A stretch of 64,000 nucleotides of DNA from Anaspis maculata (Eukaryota; Arthropoda; Insecta; Coleoptera; Scraptiidae). The stretch spans positions 80,905,635-80,969,634 of the forward strand of contig OX421963.1 in the NCBI GenBank assembly GCA_949128115.1, in the 5' to 3' direction. A program made the position numbers and the translations under genes. Below the pieces are notes generated by a model that saw nothing but the letters and a program-made list of their open reading frames with translations, ran no database searches and was not told the origin of the DNA. Position 1 is the stretch's first letter. Every line of letters begins with the position of its first letter. This document shows positions 33,904 through 44,802 of the stretch, piece after piece.

Positions 33904-36723
33904 GACCATAGCAGGATAAGAGGCCGAAAAATGCCCCCGCTCGGATTCAACTGAAATTCACACCACACGTCCTACTTGGTACTAGAATACATCATACCAA
34001 ATATTAGCCCGATAGCTCCACCAGGAGGACCCCCTCTCGGGAGTATGCAAAAATTCGAAAAAAATTATTTTCTCAAAAATTGGGAAGAGGAAAAATTTGA
34101 AAAAAACGTACAGTATACATATGGATAGTGGGCTTCTAAAACACATCTAAACATCAAGATTGCCAGTCAAAAAAAATATGAATTTCAATTTTTTAGTTTT
34201 TTCAATTTTTTTTCCCCATGAAGAAATTTTTTGACCAAGTTTGTACATACCCTCCAACATTGCTACTCATCTGATGTATATAAGAAAAAAATGACAAATT
34301 GCAAGTCCATGCGGAAGACAGTCAAATTTTGAAAAAACTCATTTTTTCCGAGTTAATTCAGGTGACGAAAATTTATAAATGTGAGGATGATTTGATGGCG
34401 CTAAAATGATCATATTGCCTTCATATTATCTTATACAAAAGTGAAATATGCCATCAATGTCAAACAGTAACTAATCAAAAGTGCTCAAAACCGTAAAAAG
34501 CGTGAAAATTGAAAATATTTATTCTTATGAAAAAAAAATACATGCAGGAAGGAATAACTGTATATTAATGCATACTGCTAATAAGGAGACATCATACAAA
34601 ACACAAACAAACCACGTTTTAATCAGAAAAGAAGAAATTTTCACAAAAGAGAGAAAAAAATATTGAGAGAAAACACAGGTGAGGAAAATTGATAAATGTG
34701 AGGATGAGTTGAAGGCACTTGAACTATTACCTTCATATTATGATCTCATGAAGAGTGAAATGTGCCATCAATGCCAAATAATATTCAGAAAAGTTTGAAA
34801 CCGCAAAAAAAAATGAACGAAATAAATATTTTATCCGATCCTATTGAATAATGCACGCCTTATCACGCGCATACATGCCCGCATTTTTCAATAAGACTGG
34901 ATAAAGCATAGTATTCAATTCAATTCAATTCAATTTTATTAGTTTTGAGGAAAGCATTTTGTATGTAGGTACAGTATTTGTATATATAAATAAAACAATA
35001 CACTACATGCTATGGAACACGTCAAAAAACACTTATAACTAAAATTAACAAATATGTATATTACAAACACGATAGTAAATATCACAGTGGTTATTCCCTA
35101 AATACCGAGTCATCATGGATGAACTCGCTGATCGAGTAATACGCTCTCGTTCTCAATGGCTATTACTTATTCGGATGCTTTACGCCACTCGCCAAGGCTC
35201 GTGTCGGCAAACTGCATCCTCATGAGTAAGAAGCAATCATTACCCACTTGTTGAATAATATACCATTATTTTCAGGAAAAAAAAATTGCAGGAAAGAATG
35301 ACTAAAGGCTTCATTTAAAACCTACTCGATCAAAGTGAGAAAAACCCCCGGTGTTTTTACTATCAGCACGCACAGCTAAGCTGTCAGTGTCTCGAAATAT
35401 TACAGGTTTTTTTTTTCTCGATTTTGCCAAAGAATAATGCCAGCATGCATTTCTTTCACTTTGATTGAGTAGTTTTCAGATCAAGCTATCTAGCTTTCTC
35501 ATGAAAAAAACTATATCCCGTTTACTTTTTATTTTCAGTAAAATGACTTTTTGGGGCAAAAATCAAGCCTTCAAATCGATATTTTCAATAAAGAGGAAAT
35601 GTTTCAATTGCAATACATTTTTCTGCAAAGACGTGATCTAGAATAATGTTACGTATTTCGCGTACGGGTTCGAATATAATTGAGACGATCGTTTTAAAAC
35701 AGACACTGTTCATTACTGCGTACTACAATCAATACACGGCAACAATTATTCACTTGGAAATATATCGCAGGTACTTCGCTTTTATCCGCTCGCTACCACT
35801 TCGCATTCCAATCCAATACTGCCATATTGCATTTGGCATTGATGGCACATTTCACTCTTCATGGGATCATAATCATGAAGGTAATAGTTCAAGTGCGTTC
35901 AACCTTCAACTCATCCTCACATTCATCAATTTTCCTTACCTGTGTTTTCTCTCACTATTTTTTCTCTATTTTGTGAAAAAAAAAAAATTCTGATTAAAAC
36001 GTTATTTTGTTTGTGTTTTATATGATGTCTCCTTATTATCAGTATGCATTAATACACAGTTATTCCTTCCTGCATGTATCTTTTTTATTCATAAAAATAA
36101 ATATTTTCAATTTTCTCGCTTTTTACGGTTTTGAGCATTTTTTATTGCTGTTTGACATTAATGGCACATTCCACTTTTGCCTCGTCTTTTGCATAAGATA
36201 ATATGAAGGTAATATGATCATTTTAGCGCCATCAACTCATCCTCACATTTATCAATTTTCGTCACCTGAATTAACGCGGAAAAAATGAGTTTTTTCAAAA
36301 TTTGACTGTCTTCCGCATAGACTTGCAATTTGTCATTTTTTTCTTATATACATCAGATGAGTAGTAATGTTGGAGGGTATGTACAAACTTGGTCAAAAAA
36401 TTCCTTCATGGGGAAAAAAAATTGAAAAAACTAAAAAATTGAAATTCATATTTTTTTTGACTGGCAATCTTGATGTTTAGATGTGTTTTAGAAGCCCACT
36501 ATCCATATGTATACTGTACGTTTTTTTCAAATTTTTTCTCTTCCTAATTTTTGAGAAAATAATTTTTTTCGAATTTTTGCATACTCCCGAGAGGGGGTCT
36601 TCCTGGTGGAGCTATCGGGCTAATATTTGGTATGATGTATTCTAGTACCAAGTAGGACGTGTGGTGTGAATTTCAGTTGAATCCGAGCGGGGGCATTTTT
36701 CGGCCTCTTATCCTGCTATGGCC
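33904..36723. mobile_element. 2.8-kb palindromic element A inserted in B
   Basis: Ends read G(A/G)CCATAGCAGGATAAGAGG inward on both sides, and arms of about 900 bp (33,904-34,790 and 35,820-36,723) mirror each other. Within each arm a block of about 110 bp (GATAAATGTGAGGATGA(G/T)TTGA...) occurs twice, about 310 bp apart (34,361 and 34,672; mirrored at about 35,930 and 36,240), so a direct repeat is embedded in an inverted repeat. The interior holds a LINE tail and unrecognised sequence. Small reading frames in the arms are by-products of the repeats. Confidence 0.75.
34915..35110 (-). mobile_element. LINE 3' tail fragment
   Basis: On the minus strand the sequence ends in AATAAAATTGAATTGAATTG, a poly(A) signal followed by a 5-bp repeat tail, the same design as the LINE ending at 46,165. 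No coding part is visible. Confidence 0.45.
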
Positions 36724-36859
36724 TTTATGAAGAATTATGTGTTCCTTCGAAACAGTTTTCGAATTTTTGGGATTCCAGTAGAAACAGCCAAAATATGATT
36801 TTTTATTGTGAATACTGTATGTTATTCCTGTGGCAATGGAAAAACATTAGAACTTCATT

Positions 36860-37240
36860 CATAGTTCATAATTCATATATTTATTTCCGTACAGATTCAA
36901 GATCCAGTTACACAGAAAATAGAGGTGTATAAAACATTAAACATAACATAAACATCAAGACAATACAGTTAAAATTTGGAAATGACGTTTAAAAGAAGTC
37001 ACATTTGCATCGTGTATATCCAATCGAGTGGAATTTTTCTTCGTCAACACTTGGTTGATAAGTTGACAGCTTCTGTAAATCGGGGAAGCACGCAGGATAT
37101 TCGTTATGGCGATCGGAACTTGGAAGAGAGCTGCATGCCACGATTCAAGTCGTGGTACACGAAACATTATGCATTTTAGCAAAGCGGGAGCATCTACAAC
37201 ATTATTGCATAAGTTGGTACAAAAATATGGCATCAAACAT
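36860..37240 (-). pseudogene. LINE ORF2 C-terminal fragment
   Basis: The minus-strand frame 37,236-36,955 ends SPIYRSCQLINQVLTKKN, then LDIHDANVTSFKRHF. This fits the conserved C-terminal words of jockey-type LINE ORF2 (RSPL..L..LYN, DIF...LS.FK). It is followed by GGAAATAAATATATGAATT, a likely 3' end. RT is absent (5' truncation). It sits inside palindrome B. Identification depends on a short word pattern. Confidence 0.5.
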
Positions 37241-37913
37241 ATCTCGCCTTAGATATATAACTCAAGATATCAATATGACGCCACTTGGTTAGCTTGTTCA
37301 CTGAACTATTCTGGGAAATTTGACCTACAACACGTTCCGATTATCTAGTGTAGGGATGAAGAAAATCCCAATTGGCACTGTACTTTTTGGTGCTACTCCT
37401 AAAATTAGGGTTTTTAGCATTGAAAAAAGGTTATTTCTTACTCTCTTCGGTCAACATGGGACTACGTCATTGGAATTGGATTGACCACATCAATGTTTGG
37501 TATCATTTCTTGAAATGTTGTTCCCCTAAATGGGATTTTGTCGATGAGATCTGTCTATTCTACCTGTTTGTCTATCTGTTTATCTCTTTCCGAAAAAATA
37601 TTCATAAAATTTTCAATCCCACCCCCATTTTTTTTTAAATTCTCCGAGTATCCAATTTAATATTCTTGACCCCTTCTTTTCAATGCAGTCAACGTCATCC
37701 TCCCGCTCCCCCTACCTCATCTCAAAAATCTAAAATGGCAATACCTACTTTGTGATACATCAAATTGGAGAAAATTGAATTCTCTCCATGAACAAATTTT
37801 TTTCAAAATTTTTAAAACCCCGCATTTGTCTCACAAAATTTCTTTTCTTCGTTCCGCGGTCACGCTATTGTTGGACTTGTTAGTCTGTTGCGTGCTCGTA
37901 TATGATAATAATG

Positions 37914-37945
<32 letters not shown>

Positions 37946-38795
37946 GAATACTCCAAATGTCTAATTCATTTGGAGAGAGGTTGAAAATTACAAAAAAATT
38001 GTTTTCGGAAAAAGAATTATATTTCCTTTAATTTGATGTATCACAAAGTAGGTGGTGTTTTGTTGAATTTTGAAGTTGAGGTGCATGGAGGAGAGCAAAG
38101 GGGTCAATTTGGGTATCACTTGTTTCACCAAAAATTCTTTTCTTTGATGTTTTCTATGATGACACTGGCTGAATTGAAAAGAATTGAGGGGTCCAGAATT
38201 GAAAATAAGACAGTCACAGAATTTTTAGGGAAAATGACTAAGGTGGGGTTGAAAATTTTGAAAAAATATTTTTTTCAAAAAAAAAACTCAATTTGATATA
38301 TCGTAAGGTAAGTAGTGTCATTTGAGATTTCAAAGTTGGGGAGAGTGGGGGCGAAGGGGCTGAAAATAGAAATTTGCCAATGTATGTTTTAGATGTCCTC
38401 TTTGACATAAAAATCGACCTGTTTCTGCTCAAAGAAATATTCACTAGGAATCGGGAGTTATTGCAGGTGGATTGTTTTCAAACGATCACACGGTATAGTA
38501 TTCACAATAAAAAATCACATTTTGGCTGTTTCGACTGAAATCCCGAAAATTCAAAAACCGTTCCGAGGGAACACATCATTCTTCATCGATTTGGTGTTGA
38601 TACTCCCGAAAAAAAAATTCAACGAAAACGGGGGTATGTTGAACTTTCATCAATTTTACACTGCTCTGTTCATCACCCTGTAGAAATTTGATGAAAGCTC
38701 TATGCATTTCATATTGACAAGAAAGATGGCCAAAAAATTGGGCTATTCAGTACTTTTAACAAAATCACAATCGTTTGTCTGATCAAAAATTACAG

Positions 38796-39106
38796 CGGTT
38801 CAAATTTGGGTGAATTTTTGCTTTGTAACACTTTTATTGTTGAGTAGTTTATTTAGCTACATTTTTCACAAAATTTGTCTTTTCAGACTCACTGATCGAA
38901 ATGGTTATCTATCTTTCGTTAGGCCTGCTTGTGTTTTCTTAGCGCACTTCTCCAAACGAGAAGGCACCTGCGTCCTAGCTTTGTCCGTCCCTCTGTCCAT
39001 CCGTCCGTCCGTCCGTCCTTTAGAGCATCTAGTCCTAGAAAAACAAGTTTTTGCGGAAAATTCTCACTCCAATGGCAATGGGTTAATCATGACCTTGTAT
39101 CCTGAA
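38796..39106. repeat. TTAGCGCAC and (GTCC)n repeat
   Basis: CTTAGCGCACTTCTCCAAAC at 38,938 and a CCGTCCGTCCGTCCGTCC run at about 39,000 are the inverted counterpart of the (GGAC)n / GTGCGCTAA end at 16,245-16,325. TTAGCGCATTTTCG recurs at 39,798. Confidence 0.5.
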
Positions 39107-39760
39107 CCAAGAAAAATTTCGACACGATAATGATGAACAATTCCAATAATAACAATTTGGTGTGGTGCGGAATCGCCGATGAATGCTGCATCTCAGAAGT
39201 CGTCTGGATTTTGAAACTCAAGACATGCGGACAAGGACCTGTTCTAATCAAACTACCAGAATACATATGGGGATTTATATTTAGAAGAGAATTTGAGCTT
39301 AATTTCAACAAGAATTCCACATTGGTATGACCCACAGGTCACTAGTTACGAATTTTTTCAAATGACCCCGAAGCTGCGGCTTGGTGACGAAATATTATTC
39401 GTTGTTTGCTGGCGTTAGGAATCTTCTGCTCCTAACGGGACGGAATCCTTGACAAGAAAGATTTTAGCTCATGGTACACGAACCAAGAAAAATCTTGCCG
39501 AAATAACGATAAACAATTACAATAATAACATTTCAGTGTGCGGCGGCGTCGTGGAATAATTGCTGAATTCCACATTCTTACATTGGATGTAAGAAATTAG
39601 GACATGTGGACAAGTCCATGTTCTAATGGAAATACATTACCACATGGACGAGGTTATATTTAGAAAAAAATTTGAACTTTCTTTGGACAAACACTCCACT
39701 TCGACACGACCCCCGGGTCAATAGTTACGAATTGAAAACGACCGCAAAGTTACGGTTCGG
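39107..39760 (+). repeat. Tandem duplication, unit about 365 bp
   Basis: Bases 39,107-39,392 and 39,473-39,760 are diverged direct copies. Both contain AAGAAAAAT, CAAT(T/A)(C/A)CAATAATAACA, AGGACCTGTTCTAATCAAAC (second copy changed) and (C/A)CAGGTCA / CGGGTCA before TAGTTACGAAT. Confidence 0.55.
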
Positions 39761-42064
39761 CGCAAATTGAAAATCTGTATGGGCACGGGCGTGTGTTCCT
39801 TAGCGCATTTTCGTAATAAAATTACGCTTGTATGGCCGGTTTTTTATTTCTTATTTTTCATTATTGCCCGTCTGTACTCTATGTACTGGATTGTTTGATT
39901 GTATGTATCCCATTGTCATTTTACCTGTGTTACCTTTTTTTAACTTGTTTGACCTACTTTTGTTCTGCGTTTATAATACACCATGTTTTTATGTAACAAA
40001 TGAACATTTATCATCACTACCAACAGCAGCCAATTGTACACGGTGCTATACAAAAGACGTTGCGTACACTGGCTCGTTTAAAGTATCTTCCAAGTCGTCT
40101 CATGCAGAAAGGAAAAAGCTCGAAACAACTTTGGTACAAGACACAGTACACATACATTTTCCTCGCCATGTCTTCCAGACAACAACGACCCATTCGTAAA
40201 GATAACGATTGTAATTCCTACCCTGTGACATGGCATTTAATTGTTTGCCATTTTACCCCGGAGCGCAAGAGACCCCCCCATTCCTCCCGCATCCTTGAAA
40301 CGACGCGACCGCCGTTTCCCCTTTTCATTTTCTTGGGTCGGTGCGGCGGCTCCGGGACGCCACAGCGGATTTCCCGAAATTTCCAGCCATGTACACCACC
40401 GAAAATATAAATTTTACAAAGCCTTCTCTAGCGAGCGGCCCTCTCCAGTCGAGGTTATCTCCACTTGATGCCCGCACTTTCGGGGGGACTTTTATGCGAT
40501 CGTATACAACCCCCTAATTGTCGTTGTTACTACAACTTTTGTTGATTCTTCACTTCTTCCCAACACACACACACACACATGGTGCTGGTGCTCGCGCGCC
40601 ACGATTAAATTCAGTTTTATCCTTTTCCTCTTCCCGTACAAGGACATGGAGCAGTGAAAACAAAAGTTTATTGCACCAAATCCAGGCGATGATAAAACCA
40701 GAAAGAACGGCGCTTTCAATACAAACTTTTCTCCTTTTCGACGCAGCAAGCACCAAGCCAAAGCACTTGAAATTTTACCACCTATATTGTTTACCTCTCA
40801 TGGACTAATTAAAAGAGAACGGAACGTGTTTGTGCACCGTGTTTAACATTTCGATTATACGATCCGTTTGGATGCAGGCGCATAATTTATTTAAATCGAG
40901 AGACGCATTAAAATATTATTGGAATTCATTGAATATATCAATGCGAGCAATAGTAATTAATTCTAAAACGTATAGGTGTACTTTGCTAGTATGAGTTATT
41001 GCAAAAACTGTTTGTTCTGTTCGGCTTTGCAACACGAATAATGACCGGTTGTATGTGCTCTGGCTATAGCTCGGAAAATTAGATTGTTCTGGTTCTGCGA
41101 AACGGGGTCAGCCCATATTATTATTGTGAATAATAATTGCCAGTGTTGCTACAAATCAAAAATAAAGGACAGAGAGCGACAGCTCGCATGTGCAAAGTGG
41201 CGCTAGGACAGACACGATGCGGTACTGATCAAGATACAACTACTTATGAGCTATACACACCCGAAACAAGAATAAGTAATTATTAGCTTTGCCTATAGCC
41301 TACAGACAAGTAGGCAACTAATTAATAAATTGGCATGTCTTCGGTTCGCTTTGACAAACTGATTCCTATTGTTATATCATTGCGATTGTGTTCAGACAAA
41401 GCTTGTATCACTGAAAAGGAAGACCGAGGAGGAATCGATAACAAGTACTCAGACTGGTGCATGTGCGTTTCCTTCAACTCTAAATTTTATTATTAGATAG
41501 ATCTGTTTCTTTGCCACTCGCAAAGTCTGGCGCAGAGAGGTATTATTGTGCTTTGCAGTAACTAGATTCGTTCTTCAGCAAGAATAGAAATCGAAGAGAA
41601 AAGCGGATTGCGAAGCTTTTTGGAAAGAGAGCATGGCATATAATACTACTGGAAAGCACGATTTTGCAGCTTGCAAATCTAGACGGAAATGTAATGGGCT
41701 GGTTGAGATTCTGACAAAGAGCGCATAGGTTGTTTACATCGTGCTGTTATTGAGTGAAGCTTTGACGTGCTCGGTGGAAAAGTCTGACTGGGGGAGGAAA
41801 AATCGCAATCAAATTATGCAGAGCAAGATGCTACGCAATTCAATAACTGAAGAGGTAATAAGAGTGTTGGCACCAACAGGGCCGGCAACAATAGTGGTGC
41901 TGACGTGCTCGAGCACCACACGCAACCCGAAGAGGTGGTGCTGAGCACCACATGTTGAAAATGCAAAAATTGAAATTAGCGCCATAGCACTCCAATTTAC
42001 CAATTTTGAGAATTTTTGTTATATTTTGAAAGTTTTATTTATCTATTATTACCTCTATATTATA
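39761..42064. other. No gene recognised
   Basis: Contains a (CA)n run at 40,562-40,579 and several overlapping frames on both strands (for example 39,828-40,199 and 40,000-40,410) with no domain. GC content is slightly higher near 40,250-40,400, but I see no exon signature. Confidence 0.3.
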
Positions 42065-42430
42065 CAGGTGTCCCAGAATGAAGTAGCCAACGGTCTATGG
42101 GAGTCCAGAAGACACTAGAAGACCTCTACATTATTTTTTTTTGCGAAAGCTCAATATTAACCGAGATACAGCTCTTCAAAATTTGACTTTTTCATTGGTT
42201 TTTCATGAATAATTCATAAACGGGTCCAAGTGTTTGGCTGAAATTTGCCAGAGACTTGTTTTGAATGATTGCCTACCTATCGGCATGATTTTATTAAAAT
42301 CTAACCTGTAGTTGAACAAATAAAAATTAAAATAAAAAAGTTCGAATGCCGAAAAAAATATGTAGGGGCCTCTAATTTTTTCCGGGCTATCTCCCATAGG
42401 CGTTTGGCTACTTTATTCTGGGACAGCCTG
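42065..42430. mobile_element. 366-bp MITE, TA flanked
   Basis: Ends CAGGTGTCCCAGAATGAAG and, inverted, CAGGCTGTCCCAGAATAAAG, continuing TAGCCAA(C/A)G and CTATGGGAG, for about 45 bp of inverted repeat. TA lies on each side. One end resembles 16,515-16,545. Confidence 0.75.
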
Positions 42431-43113
42431 TATAGTATATTTCATTCAAATTTGACGTGTGCCTTGATAATTTTTTTTTTACGTTTTAATAAAACTTCAA
42501 AAAAAAATCGCCTGCGACGCTAATACCCCCCCCCAGTTCTTTCTCTGAAATATTCAACAGTCAGCACTACACGTTCAAATCCAAAGTTGCCGGCCCTGGG
42601 CACCAATAAGTCCATTCATTGCGATGGCGAGTAGAACAGATCTCTATCCCGATTCAACGTCTTGAATGTGCACAGATGCACTTTAGTGGATTCGTGGTGA
42701 TCTTCTTCAAAGATCTTTTTGATCAACGACTCTAGTTCGACGATTTTCCATTCAGTAACGTTTGTTTAGATCCACACCTCCAACCATCCATCATCAGGCG
42801 TTATATTCAGCGGCAGAATTTCGAACGCCCTCTGAAGCTCACCGCACTTAATTCGAGCCAAGAATTGACGAAAAAAATCAAGAAGCTATGCATATAGTAT
42901 CGGAACAACTGCGGCTTCGAGTCGAGAGATGATTGAAAGAGGGCGTCAAAGATTCAATTCCCACGCAAGATTTGTTGAAAAAAAGCTAACAAAACCATTT
43001 TTATGAGGTCCCATCGACAAAAGTGAATTACACACTGTGATGCGATAATAATAGCCCAATGTGATTCGAGAAACAGCGCACCAACACGTTGGTTGGGGTG
43101 AACATGCAGTAAA
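42431..43113. other. No feature recognised
   Basis: Only short frames and a C run near 42,528. Confidence 0.3.
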
Positions 43114-44588
43114 AACTACGCAACATTGAATACGGCACACCGAAAATTTTGCCAATTTTCAAATTAGGATAACTCCCAACTGTTTTGGACAATTTGAAAT
43201 CTGTTTGTACGGTTGCTTAGCTTAATCTTCTGATAATCCATAACTATGAATAAAAAACTCGGTGAAACTTGAGTAAAGTTTATACAGGGTGACATGTATA
43301 GCGGTGCAAAACGGCCAGGCGTTCGACATGCTCCCATTTGAAGAAATTTTCTTTTGTCTGGATTTCAACATTGGAAGCACAAAATATAACTGCATACCTC
43401 GCCACTATATTCGATTTATCCCCTTAGCCTCTTTATTCACAGGGTGGTATCAAAATAACAGTTTCTTAGTTTTTCGGCTATATAATTTTTTATTCTTGAC
43501 TGATTTTCAAAATCCAGGGCTCAAATTGTAACTGAAACCTCAAGTAGGAAGATCTCATATTCAGAATCGACTGAAAATAAAGATTGAAAATGTGTGGTTC
43601 CCTCAAGAGTGGCCCAACGTTTCATCGGTCCTGGAATCTGAGTTGAGATAAGAATGAACTGATAATCGACCTTGCTCTTGAACGAAGCATTCATTCTAAA
43701 CATCTTCAGATGTTTAGAGCTTGAAAGAGACAAAAACTGTTGATAAAGGGACAAAACTATACAAGTGCATGTTATCAAGTCAGAATAATCTTTCTTGCTC
43801 GTATGAAATCGCTTGTAACTAACGTTACGGAGATTAGAACAATCAGAATTGAAAATTCAGTTTGCTGTAATTTCCGTAACGTTGGTTACAAAAGCTGCAG
43901 GTGAGCAATTCATTCTCGTAACGTTGAAAACAGGCTATTTCATATGAGCAAGAAAGATGATTTTGCCTTGATAACATGCAGTTGTTCTTTTGTTTATTAA
44001 TTCATCAACAGTTCTTGTCTCATTCAAACTCTGAATATCGGAAGATGTTCAAAATGGCTTCGCTCAAGGCCAAGGTTGACTATTAGTTAATTCTCATTCC
44101 AAGCATCCAAGCCAGATTCCGAGGTCGATGAAACGTCGGGTCACTTTTGAGGGAACCACACATTTTCAATATTTGTTTCCAGTCGAGTCTGATTTTGGAA
44201 TCTTCTTACTTGAGGTTTCAGCTTCAATTTGAGCCATGGATTTTGAAAATCGGTCAAGAATAAAGATATCACCAAAAAACCAAAAAAATGTTTTTTTTGG
44301 CAAGGTATGAAGTTATATTTCATCCGTCCAATGTTAGAATCCAGAAAAAAGAAAATTTGTTCAAATTAGAACATGTTAAACGCCTGGCAGTTTTGCACCG
44401 CTATACATGTCACCTTGTATAAACTTCACTCAAGCTGCATTTAGTTTCTTATTCACAGTTATGGATTATTAGAAGATTGGGCTAAGCAACAGCATAAACA
44501 GATTCCAAATCGTCGAGAACAATCAGGAGTTATCCCAACATGAAAAGGGGCAAAATTTTCGATGTGTCGTATTCAATGTTGCGTAGTT
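43114..44588. mobile_element. Concentric palindrome, two TA-bounded layers
   Basis: The outer ends AACTACGCAACATTGAATAC are mirrored at 44,588. Outer arms of about 170 bp run to TA at 43,283-43,284 and 44,418-44,419. There an inner palindrome begins with CAGGGTGACATGTATAGCGG (right copy CAAGGTGACATGTATAGCGG). The inner arms (43,285-43,810 and 43,935-44,417) mirror closely around a loop of about 125 nt containing GTAACG words. The outer arms rejoin as AAGTTTATAAACTT, centred on the TA. No gene. Confidence 0.8.
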
Positions 44589-44802
44589 TAGGGTGCGATT
44601 CTCTAGAAAGTTACATTCCAAAAAGGCTCTGTTACGCTGTTATTACCTAGGCAACAGCCAATGGCCGACACGAATTTTTACATAACAGAGCGTTCATGGA
44701 ATGTTATTTTTTACAGAACAGCACTGCTAGTCCACTGTCGTTATCAATAAGCGCTGCCGTCCGCGTTTCTGAATCTTGCTCACATTGTGCAGGTGCTTCG
44801 TC
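44589..44802 (+). repeat. Dispersed repeat R, first copy, left part
   Basis: Matches 46,988-47,365 apart from a 175-bp MITE present only there. Shared words include TTCTCTAGAAA, AGGCAACAGCCAATG, ACACGAATTTTTAC and TCCACTGTCGTTATCAATAA. The repeat resumes at 46,166 after the LINE. Confidence 0.75.

Larger units (their letters stand above)
33707..38795. mobile_element. 5-kb composite palindrome B with nested elements
   Basis: The outermost inverted arms are about 33,707-33,810 and 38,683-38,795. Inside them, at TA 33,811-33,812 and TA 38,681-38,682, begin CAGGGTGATGAACAG arms (33,813-33,903 plus 36,724-36,830 on the left; 38,470-38,680 on the right). The left arm is split by element A (33,904-36,723); the right arm gives the uninterrupted version. 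A LINE 3' fragment (36,860-37,240) follows in the left half. A further inverted pair lies at about 37,650-37,760 / 38,025-38,115 (GTGATACATCAAATT shared) around an (AAT/GAT)n run at 37,905-37,946. No transposase gene is seen. Confidence 0.75.

Noticed and set aside
35646..36201. Hydrophobic frames resembling membrane proteins
   Set aside because: They fall on the right arm of palindrome A, and poly-T tracts give the Phe/Leu-rich translation.
39828..40410. Overlapping 123- and 136-codon frames as possible host exons
   Set aside because: No conserved domain and no convincing splice context; overlapping frames in slightly GC-richer DNA occur by chance.
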